64,000 bases of DNA from Bacteroidota bacterium (lineage in GTDB: Bacteria > Bacteroidota > Ignavibacteria > Kapaibacteriales > NICIL-2). Every line of letters starts with the position of its first letter. Positions within the stretch are counted from its first letter, which is position 1. The stretch is from contig JAIBAE010000002.1 in assembly GCA_019695345.1 (NCBI GenBank), positions 62,001 through 126,000 of the forward strand. Direction: 5' to 3'. The translations under genes and the position numbers were made by a program. The notes under the pieces are model-generated. The model had not been told where the DNA came from, made no database searches, and saw only the letters and a list, made by a program, of their open reading frames with translations. Shown here piece after piece: positions 46,649 through 58,406 of this stretch.

Positions 46649-46945
46649 ATGTTCGATACCACCACCATTCAATCGTATCTGGATAACGAAGGACGTGTTA
46701 CGGTTCTTCCTTCCAGAAAAAACAAAGGGGCAGAGCGCGAGCAAGTGTTTTTGTATGTTGCATCGAAGTTTGAGGAAGGCATAATCTATACCGAAAAACA
46801 AGTAAATGAGATTTTAATCAGGTATCACTCCTTTGGCGACCACGCGTTGCTACGCCGCAGTTTAATTGAGCGCAACTTGTTAATGCGCAAACGCGATGGT
46901 AGTGCTTATTGGAAAAACGAGATATCACCCGAAGCAGCTTTGTAG
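46649..46945 (+). CDS. DUF2087 family protein
   Basis: The 98-residue cytoplasmic protein matches DUF2087: a winged-helix-like fold with LDNEGRVTVLPSRKNKGAER, LYVASKFEEGIIYTEKQVNE and LLRRSLIERNLLMRKRDGS. These proteins are often fused or adjacent to transcription regulators; here it stands alone. A GGAG at 46640-46643 lies 5 nt before the ATG at 46649, fixing the start over a longer frame from 46541. Confidence 0.88.
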   Translation: MFDTTTIQSYLDNEGRVTVLPSRKNKGAEREQVFLYVASKFEEGIIYTEKQVNEILIRYHSFGDHALLRRSLIERNLLMRKRDGSAYWKNEISPEAAL

Positions 46946-47019
46946 TTCTTTCGTTCGTTCGGTTTGTGCTTCATATCTTTGCTTGTTACAATTCTATTGA
47001 ACTTCCATCGGTTATATAT

Positions 47020-47619
47020 ATGTATAGTCATTTAGGGCAAGTACAAACGCAGTTACTACCGGATGTTGTACTTAATGGTTACAGAACATCGTTTTTTCCG
47101 ATGGCGGAAAGCGACGGAACTATTTACTGGCACTCGCCCGACCCGAGAGCGGTTATACCGCTTGATAGTGTACGGGTTTCTAAGTCGCTGCGGAAAACTA
47201 TTGCAAAGAACATCTTTGAGATTAGATTTGATTGTGCATTTTACGATGTAATTTGCGCCTGTTGCGAACGGAGCGATACATGGATTAACAGCGATATTAT
47301 CCGCGCTTATACCGAGCTACACGAACGCGGCTTTGCACACTCGGTAGAAAGTTGGATAGATGGTGAGTTAGTTGGCGGACTGTATGGTGTTGCAATTGGT
47401 GGTGCGTACTTTGGCGAGAGTATGTTTTCACGCGTGAGTGATGCATCTAAAGTTGCCTTTGTTGCCTTAACTCAACATTTGTTAGAGCGTGGCTTTACCT
47501 TGCTGGATTCACAATACATCAACAGTTTTACTGAACAACTTGGTGCAATTGAAATTTCGCGCGATGAATATCTGCTGGCGTTAGAATATGCAACACAACT
47601 GAATTGCCGTTTTGCATAA
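47020..47619 (+). CDS. aat: leucyl/phenylalanyl-tRNA-protein transferase
   Basis: The 199-residue enzyme attaches Leu or Phe to proteins with N-terminal Lys or Arg, marking them for ClpAP degradation. It shows IYWHSPDPRAVIPLD near residue 40, RAYTELHERGFAHSVESW near 105, GELVGGLYGVAIGGAYFGESMF near 125 and LLDSQYIN near 165, all family hallmarks. In many members the last reads 'DcQ..t.Hl'; here Ser replaces Cys. Start 47020 (MYSHLGQV) fits; it lies 74 bp after the DUF2087 gene. Confidence 0.93.
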   Translation: MYSHLGQVQTQLLPDVVLNGYRTSFFPMAESDGTIYWHSPDPRAVIPLDSVRVSKSLRKTIAKNIFEIRFDCAFYDVICACCERSDTWINSDIIRAYTELHERGFAHSVESWIDGELVGGLYGVAIGGAYFGESMFSRVSDASKVAFVALTQHLLERGFTLLDSQYINSFTEQLGAIEISRDEYLLALEYATQLNCRFA

Positions 47620-47643
47620 ACAAGAAATAAGTATATCAATACA

Positions 47644-49341
47644 ATGAAATATATCACTCTTATTGCAGTAACTATTTTTTTTACATCGTGTGGTTCCAAC
47701 AAACCGCCACGTGCATTAACGGAATGTCCCGTACCACCGCCGCCACAATGTAAACCGGAGCAATGGCAAGGCAAACCATTTGATACTACTTCAACAGGAA
47801 AATTTGCCCCCGAAACCTATTGGCATATCCAAAAAGTGAACGGAGCAAGCGAAAGCACAAATGGCGAGTATGGCTTAAGTTTTATAAACACCAAAAACGC
47901 GGTTCTAACATACGAGCGCAACAACATACAGGGTATGATTGCTGTACAAATGCTTAGCGATACATCGGTACAACATAAAGATACTGTTACACCACCCGGG
48001 CGTGGTTCGTTTGCTTCACCAACATTTAGTGGTAATACCATTGTGTATTCATCCTATCCGGCAGGTGCTTATGTTAGCGATGCAGATGTATATGCAGGCA
48101 CATGGAATTCTGATAGTATTCGCAACCAGCAATACCTTCCGCTTAGCAAAGAAATCGCGTGGGATGCACAACCTGCTTTCTCGCCCGATGGGAACGTCCT
48201 GTTTTTCTCCAGCGACCGCGAAGGTGGACTTGGTGGCTCGGACATTTGGTTAGCCGTTAAACAGCCAAACGGAACATGGGGAACTCCAATAAATGCCGGC
48301 AATACCATTAACACACCATGCGATGAACTTACTCCGTTTGTTACGGCTAATGGGCAGCTACTGTTGTTTTCTTCGGCCGGACATCAAACAGTTGGCGGGT
48401 ACGATATATTTCAATCAACTATCCAACTGCCATTAAAGCAAATCACCGCCGAAAACACCGATAAGTTTTTTAGCAAACCTGTTAACCTTGGTGCGCCGCT
48501 AAACACAACAGCCGATGAGATATTTCCATCATCGCCATCTAACATCAACACTGTTATATACTATGCATCAAATCAAACCGAACGCACAAATTTTGATGTA
48601 TATGTTCGCCATCGCCTTCCATTCCCAAAACAGAACATTGCTAAAAAAGATGAACCAAAAAAAGAAGGCTCAAAAAAAGAGCGTGTTAAATCCGTTCCGG
48701 TAAAGTTACGCGGTAAGGTATATAACACACGCAATCAACCCGTTAAAGATGCCGATATAAAAGTACGCGATGTTGAAGACAAAGAAATCATAACTCACAC
48801 ATCAACAGATACCGCAGGCAACTACGTTATGGATGTTCCCTCCGAGCGCGAGTTGGAAGTAACTGCCGAGTACGAAAAAGGATTTTACGATTCCTATAAA
48901 ATCACCCTGCACGAGGGCGATACAACCGTACGCAACTTCATCATCCCCGAACGTCTTTCACTGCGCATCAACTTCCCGAACGATGACTTCCAAACTCCGT
49001 ACAAGAACGTGTTGGATAGCAATGGCACCGAAACCAATCAGGCATGGATAGAAGAGCTCAACTTACTTGCAGAGAATCTTAAAAAATTCAAGAACACTAT
49101 TAAAAAGATAATGCTTGTTGGCCACACCGACGAAAACGGAGCCGACGATTACAACATCGGTCTTGGTCAGCGGCGTGCAAACTTTGTGGTTGATGAACTC
49201 GTTAAACGCGGGTTGCCACGCACCATGTTCGAAACCCGCAGTGCAGGCGAGGCAGAGCCGTTACAACGCCGCGCAGGCGAAACAAACGACATCTACTTTA
49301 AACGTAACCGCAGAGTAGAACTCAGCAAAGTTTCAAAGTAG
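47644..49341 (+). CDS. PorE-like lipoprotein (PD40 propeller, CarboxypepD-like, OmpA)
   Basis: The 565-residue lipoprotein starts MKYITLIAVTIFFTSCGS, with the lipobox Cys at 16. A beta-propeller of PD40 type follows (~60-310; AFSPDGNVLFFSSDREGG, GSDIWLAVK, GYDIFQST). A basic linker (~325-350) leads to a carboxypeptidase regulatory-like domain (~350-440) and an OmpA domain (~450-565; VGHTDENGADDYNIGLGQRR). This order matches PorE, the T9SS lipoprotein that ties the secretion machine to peptidoglycan, but without its N-terminal TPR. It fits the six T9SS cargo genes in the window. A T9SS role is inferred. Confidence 0.75.
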   Translation: MKYITLIAVTIFFTSCGSNKPPRALTECPVPPPPQCKPEQWQGKPFDTTSTGKFAPETYWHIQKVNGASESTNGEYGLSFINTKNAVLTYERNNIQGMIAVQMLSDTSVQHKDTVTPPGRGSFASPTFSGNTIVYSSYPAGAYVSDADVYAGTWNSDSIRNQQYLPLSKEIAWDAQPAFSPDGNVLFFSSDREGGLGGSDIWLAVKQPNGTWGTPINAGNTINTPCDELTPFVTANGQLLLFSSAGHQTVGGYDIFQSTIQLPLKQITAENTDKFFSKPVNLGAPLNTTADEIFPSSPSNINTVIYYASNQTERTNFDVYVRHRLPFPKQNIAKKDEPKKEGSKKERVKSVPVKLRGKVYNTRNQPVKDADIKVRDVEDKEIITHTSTDTAGNYVMDVPSERELEVTAEYEKGFYDSYKITLHEGDTTVRNFIIPERLSLRINFPNDDFQTPYKNVLDSNGTETNQAWIEELNLLAENLKKFKNTIKKIMLVGHTDENGADDYNIGLGQRRANFVVDELVKRGLPRTMFETRSAGEAEPLQRRAGETNDIYFKRNRRVELSKVSK

Positions 49342-49380
49342 AAAGCGTTCAGTTGGGTGTTACACCCGATGCTATATATT

Positions 49381-49446
49381 TCGCTATCACATTGCCGCAC
49401 CGTACCATCAACAATAAACGCAACGCCATCTTGCGGGAGAGAATCG
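49381..49446 (+). repeat. family A 63-bp structured element
   Basis: It begins 40 bp after the PorE-like stop. The box is degenerate (CGCTATCAC) but the stem CCGCA/TGCGG and tail GGAGAGAATC are kept. Confidence 0.8.
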
Positions 49447-49480
49447 CAACTTTTACAAACAACTGTTTACCGTTTAAAAC

Positions 49481-49504
49481 AAAAAAGGCGGCTATTGCCG
49501 CCTT
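49481..49504 (-). terminator. Rho-independent terminator
   Basis: AAGGCGGC/GCCGCCTT stem with a 4-base loop and six T residues in the minus direction, 6 bp after the lipoprotein stop. Confidence 0.9.
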
Positions 49505-49509
49505 AAAGG

Positions 49510-50478
49510 TTATTTCCATTGGATGGGGACTGAAATTGGAGAAAGTCTCATTTTTTTCGTAGATAGTACTTCAACAGGTGGATCAAATTTTCTATAAAAA
49601 ACTGTTGAAAATTTCTGATCAGCGTATGGAATAATGTGCAAATACAACTGAGTTTTATTTGTTAAATTAATTCTATGAACATTTTGTAGTTCAGACAAAT
49701 TTACCAAGCTATTAGATGAAAGGCTATTAGGTTTTAGCTTAAAATTATACCAACCTAAAGGCAACTTCAAATTTGAGAGTTCAGAAACAAAGTACATATC
49801 ACCATCTCCAATTTCTTTAGCAGGTAATCTACTTGATAGAACGGATGATTGGTCATCTATATAAGCTATGTATGACAATGGATAATTAGTTTTTGACCAA
49901 TCAAACTGCGCATTAACATCTAAAGTAATTGCAGATATAAAAGAATAACTTGTGTCCCTTCTTATTTCTCGTATTGTACCGTGTTCCATCAATGTATCTA
50001 CCAGTATTGTTTGCTGTGCTTCGGCAGTTATAGACTTCGCTGATACATCGGGGTATTGTTCAAACAACATAACAACATTATATGCAGTTGTACCATTTGT
50101 ATCACTTGTAAAATACTTCATTGTTGTAGTATCAGTGCCATTATGATAGACACCGGATATTTCGCGTGATACATATCCATTTTTAGAAAAACGTAGTGTG
50201 TACGTTCCCGAATCAAGACCTGTAAGTACATACTTACCGTACATATCCTTAGCTTGTGCAGTTGAGGTAGCAGTAATATTGGCACCCACTACTTCTACTA
50301 ATACTCCGCTTTGGTCATACCCTCTCGGATCCTCAGGGCTTGTACGTATTAACTGTACCGAGCCAATTAACACACCAGTACCTGTAAGAATCTTTGGTTG
50401 GAGTAATTGTTCATTTCTTGAACAAGAAGATATGAAAGTAAATGCCGTAACTGTTATCAGTATTATAAAATTTTTCAT
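49510..50478 (-). CDS. lipoprotein with carboxypeptidase regulatory-like domain
   Basis: The 322-residue product has a lipobox (FISSC near residue 19). Residues ~35-115 form a carboxypeptidase regulatory-like (prealbumin) domain with GVLVEVVGANITATS, GKYVLTGLDSGTYTLRFSK and GYVSREISGV. The rest is beta-rich and unrecognised. It should lie in the outer or inner membrane. It starts 30 bp after the adhesin gene on the same strand, so the two are probably cotranscribed. Confidence 0.8.
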   Translation of the reverse strand: MKNFIILITVTAFTFISSCSRNEQLLQPKILTGTGVLIGSVQLIRTSPEDPRGYDQSGVLVEVVGANITATSTAQAKDMYGKYVLTGLDSGTYTLRFSKNGYVSREISGVYHNGTDTTTMKYFTSDTNGTTAYNVVMLFEQYPDVSAKSITAEAQQTILVDTLMEHGTIREIRRDTSYSFISAITLDVNAQFDWSKTNYPLSYIAYIDDQSSVLSSRLPAKEIGDGDMYFVSELSNLKLPLGWYNFKLKPNSLSSNSLVNLSELQNVHRINLTNKTQLYLHIIPYADQKFSTVFYRKFDPPVEVLSTKKMRLSPISVPIQWK

Positions 50479-50508
50479 TACTATTTCCTAAAATATATAT
50501 TGATATGG

Positions 50509-53373
<2,865 letters not shown>

Positions 53374-53381
53374 CAGGGAAA

Positions 53382-53389
53382 CTCCTTTT
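53382..53389 (-). promoter_or_regulatory. ribosome binding site deciding the adhesin start
   Basis: AAAAGGAG on the minus strand, 8 nt before ATG 53373. It places translation start before the heptanucleotide tract. Confidence 0.75.
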
Positions 53390-53477
53390 ATAAAAAATGA
53401 TATAAAGAATGTTGGGTTCATTACTTTCAAAGGCAATCATTGTATTGTATCAAACCGGAAAATGTAAGGAGTACAAC

Positions 53478-53531
53478 ATGATTCAAAGGAACAAGGATTA
53501 TCCGGTTACACCCAAATATACACCCAAATAA
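53478..53531 (+). CDS. possible 17-residue leader or micropeptide
   Basis: AAGGAG at 53466-53471 lies 6 nt before an ATG opening MIQRNKDYPVTPKYTPK and a stop. Shine-Dalgarno sites this good are rare in the window. It is in the divergent gap between the adhesin and the DUF1003 gene. No homologue is known to me; chance is quite possible. Confidence 0.2.
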   Translation: MIQRNKDYPVTPKYTPK

Positions 53532-53668
53532 TTTTATACCAAGCATAAAACTATTGTGCTTTATAAGTAGTTATTTATTATTGTTTACCGTTACAAAAAG
53601 ATAAGGGAATAAACTCTATTTTCGTACACACTTACATAGTAATACAAGAACATCAATAAACATTTACC

Positions 53669-54373
53669 ATGAACACTGTACAATGTATAAAAACAAAACA
53701 ACACGTTGATGCAAGTAATGCGTATCGGGCAGACTCATTGCAAGATGGGCTATATACCTTTATCAAACAAGACATCCCCGAACTTACACCGCAATCGTAC
53801 ATCAGCATAGAGGAACTCAACAAGTACCGCCGCCAATACTTAGAGCAAATGCTCCGTGCCGAAACCGGTGAACTCAATGTATTAGAACAAGAAGTAATAG
53901 ATGCAATCCATAACAACACCATACTCTCGGAAAACATTGAGCCGGACATTGCAGAACAACTAACGCTTGGCCAACGCACAGCCGACCATATTGCTGCCTT
54001 TGGCGGTAGCTGGACGTTTATCATTTTCTTCTTTGGGTTTATTGTGGTTTGGATGGCAATAAACATATGGGTACTTGCAACACAACCGTTCGATCCATAT
54101 CCGTTTATCTTGCTTAATCTGATACTATCATGTCTTGCGGCAATACAAGCTCCCATTATTATGATGAGCCAAAACCGCCAGGAACAAAAAGACCGCATCC
54201 GCAGCGAGCACGATTACAAAATCAACCTTAAAGCAGAACTTGAAATAAAACTCCTGCACGAAAAAATGGATCACCTTATCATTCACCAAAACAAACGCTT
54301 GTTAGAAATCCAACAAATCCAAACCGATTACCTTAACGATATACTTTCCGAAATCAGAAACAACCCAAAATAA
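53669..54373 (+). CDS. DUF1003 membrane protein
   Basis: The 234-residue protein has a soluble N-terminal part (~1-95), two membrane helices (~110-135 and 145-165) with GSWTFIIFFFGFIVVWMA and the conserved PFILLNLILSCLAAIQAP followed by MMSQNRQ, and a C-terminal charged coiled coil (~175-230). This is the DUF1003 layout. Function is unknown; some relatives are linked to metal transport or stress by annotation only. Confidence 0.88.
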   Translation: MNTVQCIKTKQHVDASNAYRADSLQDGLYTFIKQDIPELTPQSYISIEELNKYRRQYLEQMLRAETGELNVLEQEVIDAIHNNTILSENIEPDIAEQLTLGQRTADHIAAFGGSWTFIIFFFGFIVVWMAINIWVLATQPFDPYPFILLNLILSCLAAIQAPIIMMSQNRQEQKDRIRSEHDYKINLKAELEIKLLHEKMDHLIIHQNKRLLEIQQIQTDYLNDILSEIRNNPK

Positions 54374-54437
54374 ACGTCCTTCTCCTACAAATGCAAAAGG
54401 ACTTGTTTATCACAGTAAAGACTGGAATAGATTCGCT

Positions 54438-54499
54438 GTTCTCTCCGGCAAAGCGCATGGTGTGTTATGCGTACGGCTTGGTGCCGTCCGGCGGTAGCA
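54438..54499 (-). repeat. family A 63-bp structured element
   Basis: The box TGCTACCGC ends 13 bp beyond the YmdB-like stop. Stem CGGCA/TGCCG (compensated), with inner AAGC/GCTT; tail GGAGAGAAC. Confidence 0.88.
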
Positions 54500-54511
54500 A
54501 AAACAATTGCG

Positions 54512-55321
54512 TTATGCTACCTCGTCATCGCCACAGTATTCGGTGATTGGAGTAATGCTCTCGGCTTTACCGGAGTCGGCGTTGATTGTTATAACTGCAC
54601 CGTTAATGCGGTAATCGCCTTTTGCAAGTTCGTACTTGTGCGCAGTTTGTAGCATAAAACGTTTTAGTGCTACTTCTTTACTCATTCCTACTACCGAGTT
54701 GTACGGACCAGTCATGCCAACATCGGTAATGTATGCGGTTCCGTTTGGCAGTATGCGGGCATCGTTGGTTTGGATGTGTGTGTGTGTGCCAAGCACTGCG
54801 CTTACGCGGCCGTCCAGATGCCAGCCCATGGCAATTTTTTCGGCAGTTGCTTCGGCGTGGAAATCTACAATAATGATATTGGTTTGTGCGGCAAGTTTTT
54901 GTAAGGCGTTATCTGCCGCTTTAAACGGACAGTCGATTGGTTGCATATACACACGCCCTTGCAGTTGCAGAACGGCTATGCTTAGCCCGTCTTCTAACGC
55001 AACAGTTGTTATACCACGCCCCGGGTTTTCGCGTGGGTAGTTAATTGGGCGCAACACACGGTTGTTAGTTGCAAGTAGCGGACGTGATTTCCAATTCTCC
55101 CAAATATGATTTCCGGTTGTAATAACATGCGCACCGGCGTCGAACAGCATTTGGGCTTCTTGCTCGTTTATCCCTTTGCCGTCCCAAACATTTTCGCCAT
55201 TTACAATTACAAACTCGGCATTGTGCTTTGTGGCAAGGGTAGTTAGTTGTGCGCATAGATGTTTTAAGGCTGGTTCGCCTACTACATCTCCAATAAACAT
55301 TACATTGATGGTGTTATTCAC
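54512..55321 (-). CDS. YmdB-type calcineurin phosphoesterase (TIGR00282)
   Basis: The 269-residue enzyme hydrolyses cyclic nucleotides, in characterised relatives 2',3'-cAMP or cGMP. Metal motifs are FIGDVVGEPA (~8-17), VITTGNHIWEN (~70-80), VDFHAEATAEK (~155-165) and LGTHTHIQTND (~180-190). The GTG at 55321 (VNNTINVMFIGD) is chosen because it places the first metal motif at the N terminus; a frame up to 55471 has no support. A family A element follows the stop. Confidence 0.9.
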   Translation of the reverse strand: MNNTINVMFIGDVVGEPALKHLCAQLTTLATKHNAEFVIVNGENVWDGKGINEQEAQMLFDAGAHVITTGNHIWENWKSRPLLATNNRVLRPINYPRENPGRGITTVALEDGLSIAVLQLQGRVYMQPIDCPFKAADNALQKLAAQTNIIIVDFHAEATAEKIAMGWHLDGRVSAVLGTHTHIQTNDARILPNGTAYITDVGMTGPYNSVVGMSKEVALKRFMLQTAHKYELAKGDYRINGAVITINADSGKAESITPITEYCGDDEVA

Positions 55322-55514
55322 GGTGTTTCTTAACAAATTATGAGTGAGTGTGAGATTAGCGAACTCAGTGGAAGAATGTTGCCGTAGTTGCCCCTTTGGG
55401 GCGCGAAGATACGAGAATAATCGGAAATACCCATAGTGCAAATGCGTACTATCGTGTAGTTTTGTACCCAACCGTATTTGTACAATAACCCCGGTGCAAA
55501 CGCACGCTTACCGT

Positions 55515-56180
55515 ATGGAACAATTACCTTTATATGTAAAGATTGTATTTGTGCTAACAACATTTGCCACAGCGTATATGCTATACCTTAGTTCGCATAA
55601 AAAAAGGATAGCCCTAACTGTGTTATTGTTGTGGCTTATTGTGCAGACGCTTATTTCGCAATCGGGTTTTTATACAGCAACCAATACATTACCACCGCGC
55701 TTTTTACTTCTTGTTGCCCCGCCGTTGTTACTTATTATTACTATGTTTTTTACCAACTGGGGTAAACGGTTTATAGATTCGCTTGATATGCAAACGTTAA
55801 TGTATCTGCATGTTGTGCGTATTCCCGTTGAGCTTGTATTGTATTGGTTATATCAACACGGACAGGTTCCGCAACTTATGACGTTTGAGGGAAGAAATTT
55901 TGATATTCTATCGGGTATATCTGCACCAATCATGGCGTATCTTGCCTTTAAGCAGCATAAACTCAGTAACCGCGTTCTTCTTATCTGGAATGCTGTGTGT
56001 GTAGTGTTATTGCTCAATATTGTTATCAATGCAATTCTTTCGGTGCAAACGCCTTTTCAGCAATTTGCGTTCGAGCAACCTAATGTAGCGGTGTTGTATT
56101 ATCCGTTTGTGTGGTTGCCATGTTGCGTTGTACCTGCTGTGTTATTTGCACATCTTGTTGCTTTCCGTAGACTGCGGTAG
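55515..56180 (+). CDS. six- or seven-helix membrane protein, unknown
   Basis: The 221-residue product has about seven hydrophobic helices and short polar loops, with a central MYLHVVRIPVELVLYWLY and GRNFDILSGISAP. I recall similar uncharacterised membrane proteins in Bacteroidota but cannot name the family. Start 55515 (MEQLPLYV) is likelier than 55494. It is divergent from the YmdB gene. Its stop is 5 bp before a family A element. Confidence 0.68.
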   Translation: MEQLPLYVKIVFVLTTFATAYMLYLSSHKKRIALTVLLLWLIVQTLISQSGFYTATNTLPPRFLLLVAPPLLLIITMFFTNWGKRFIDSLDMQTLMYLHVVRIPVELVLYWLYQHGQVPQLMTFEGRNFDILSGISAPIMAYLAFKQHKLSNRVLLIWNAVCVVLLLNIVINAILSVQTPFQQFAFEQPNVAVLYYPFVWLPCCVVPAVLFAHLVAFRRLR

Positions 56181-56184
56181 TTGT

Positions 56185-56247
56185 TAGCTATCGCCTGACC
56201 GCACCAAATGGCAACTAAGCTACATCCGCAGCTTACGGGACTGTACC
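56185..56247 (+). repeat. family A 63-bp structured element
   Basis: It begins 5 bp after the membrane protein stop. The stem is CCG/CGG plus one mismatch (CCGCA against TACGG); tail GGACTGTACC. Confidence 0.8.
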
Positions 56248-56358
56248 TTTATCATGAAACATTCTCATCCGCGATAACCGTTGTTTGTTGTGTGCGGTTC
56301 TCTCAATGCAAAGCAACGGTGGTAGTAGTTAAGCCGTAAGGAGCAGGTAACAAAAAAA

Positions 56359-56985
56359 CTATTCCCTGCTAACTTGTTGTTTTACTACTTCAATATCCTG
56401 TATGGTGTCAATATCAAATGCGGCTTCGGGTACATCAATAGTTTGCACATCGTGTATGTGTTGTTTTATTACACTCTGTGCGCCCTTTGCACCATGTAGC
56501 GTTTGTAATTGATGAAGATACTGTTTGCTAAACACAGCGGGAACGCCCGCCTTATTATTATAATAACTTGCTACAATACCTTTACTGTTTTTTATACTTT
56601 GCTCAAGTAATAGGGCGTAATGTTTATCGGTAACTAAGGGTTGGTCGCACAGGGCAATTAGCAAGTAATCCGGTTGCGAGTGTTGCAGAATACTCTCAAC
56701 TCCAAACCGTAACGATTCACCCATACCTTTCTGCCATTGTGTATTGTACACGCTATGGATAGTATAAGTAGATAATGTTGGAAGTATCTGTTCGTGGAAA
56801 GCGCCTAGTACAACAGTTATATCAACAATGTGTGGTACTGTAAGATATATGTTCTGTATCTCGTGTATTGTTTTTTGCAACAGCGTTACACCTTGCCATT
56901 GTAGTAACTGTTTTGGTGTGCCTAATCGTGCAGATTCACCTGCTGCCAGCACAAGTGCGGCTATGCGGATATATTCTGCACTCAT
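56359..56985 (-). CDS. MobA/MocA-like nucleotidyltransferase
   Basis: The 208-residue NTP transferase has AALVLAAGESARLGTPKQLL (~9-28) with the nucleotide-binding GxSxRxGxxK pattern, LLIALCDQPLVTDKHY (~93-108) and a metal-site AFDIDTIQD (~190). Members with a neighbouring XdhC gene are molybdenum cofactor cytidylyltransferases (MocA). It overlaps the XdhC stop by one base (TAATG), so the two are translationally coupled. Confidence 0.88.
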   Translation of the reverse strand: MSAEYIRIAALVLAAGESARLGTPKQLLQWQGVTLLQKTIHEIQNIYLTVPHIVDITVVLGAFHEQILPTLSTYTIHSVYNTQWQKGMGESLRFGVESILQHSQPDYLLIALCDQPLVTDKHYALLLEQSIKNSKGIVASYYNNKAGVPAVFSKQYLHQLQTLHGAKGAQSVIKQHIHDVQTIDVPEAAFDIDTIQDIEVVKQQVSRE

Positions 56986-58103
56986 TATATTTCCTTGGTA
57001 GTACGCTCGTGAATTGTTCCGGGCTTGATGCGAAGTGGTTGTGTAGAGCCACCATGTAACACGTGTTGTATTTCTGCTATCATGGAAAGAGCAATCTCTT
57101 CGGGTGTTTCTGCTGCTAAATCTAACCCAACCGGACTGTATATGGCGTTAAGTGTTTCTTCAGGAATGATAACATTACGTTGTTCAAGTTCTATCTGCAT
57201 TTTCTCCCAACGTTTCCTTGGACCCAATATCCCAATGTACTTAACCGATGTAGTAACCAGTTGCTCAAGGATATCAGTATCGTACATAAAATTGTGCGAC
57301 ATCAATATACAAACAGTACGCGCAGTACATTGAATATGCGTTAACACTTGCTGCGGATGGGCGCATACAACCGCGTGTGCATTTGGGAACGAATGTTGAT
57401 TTGCTTTAATTGGTGATTTATCGGTTACCGTTACGTGCCAACCAAGAGTTCGTGCAAAGTCTACTACCGGCTTTGTATCGTACCCTGCACCAAACAGAAC
57501 CAACTGTGTTTGCGGTTGAACAATCTCAATAAAAACGTTAACAATACCCAATTCACTTGAATAAACGGTATTTGCAGATTGCTCCAACCTGCATTGTTCA
57601 CGCATATCACGCACAATATCCTTTGGCATTAAGCTTTCGTCTGTACCAATTTCAGCAAGTACCCAATGCGTTCCTACAGGAACTGCCAGGTTGGTTGATT
57701 CAAATACTATTGCATGAGCTGTTGTACAATCCGGGTGGATAAGCGCATGTAACGTTTTAACACATGTATCGTGGGCAACATGAAACGGCTCAATCAGAAT
57801 ATCTATGATACCATTACACCCTAAGCCAACACCAAATACGTTGTTTTCATCATTGGTGGTATCGTATCGAACAACCCGTGGTGTTGTGTCATTCATAATC
57901 TCTTGCGCACGCAACAGCACATCACCCTCTAAACACCCACCACTAATTGCTCCATGCCACGTGCCGTCCGAAACCAGCACCATACGCGCCCCCGGACGCC
58001 TATAACTGGAACCATGTACGTGCACTAATGTAGCAATGGCACCAGTTCGCCCGCTTTCAAGTATTTGCCGCACGTAGCGTTCTATATTCAGCAATTCATG
58101 CAT
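56985..58103 (-). CDS. XdhC/CoxI family molybdenum cofactor insertion protein
   Basis: The 372-residue protein has the N-terminal XdhC/CoxI domain (~15-115; SSYRRPGARMVLVSDGTWHG, SGGCLEGD) and a C-terminal Rossmann domain (~195-330; LVLFGAGYDTKPVVDFARTLGWHV, VCILMSHNFMYDTDIL, YIGILGPRKR). XdhC sulfurates the molybdenum cofactor and hands it to xanthine dehydrogenase or related hydroxylases. No molybdenum hydroxylase gene is in the window; it may lie elsewhere. Confidence 0.92.
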   Translation of the reverse strand: MHELLNIERYVRQILESGRTGAIATLVHVHGSSYRRPGARMVLVSDGTWHGAISGGCLEGDVLLRAQEIMNDTTPRVVRYDTTNDENNVFGVGLGCNGIIDILIEPFHVAHDTCVKTLHALIHPDCTTAHAIVFESTNLAVPVGTHWVLAEIGTDESLMPKDIVRDMREQCRLEQSANTVYSSELGIVNVFIEIVQPQTQLVLFGAGYDTKPVVDFARTLGWHVTVTDKSPIKANQHSFPNAHAVVCAHPQQVLTHIQCTARTVCILMSHNFMYDTDILEQLVTTSVKYIGILGPRKRWEKMQIELEQRNVIIPEETLNAIYSPVGLDLAAETPEEIALSMIAEIQHVLHGGSTQPLRIKPGTIHERTTKEI

Positions 58104-58176
58104 AGTTCAATTCCTGTATAACTGCAAAGTACACGCATTTTGCCTACAAGCCAAAAGTCTTTTTACTATTAGCATA

Positions 58177-58240
58177 TGCTATCGCCTGACCGCAAGGCAC
58201 CATTACTTTAACCAATCCCTTGAGTTTGCGGGAAAGTACC
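58177..58240 (+). repeat. family A 63-bp structured element
   Basis: It lies upstream of the divergent XdhC start. Stem CCGCA/TGCGG; tail GGAAAGTACC. Confidence 0.87.
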
Positions 58241-58406
58241 TCGATACAACAAATTACCTTTGCCATGAAACAAAAACCATAAAATTGCCGTCATGGGTAC
58301 AATTAAGGGCAGCACTAATGATAAAATACACAGGTGTCATTAAAATATACCCTAATTTTGTTCAGCTAACATTTACAGTATTATTCACAATTATAAAGTA
58401 CCAATT

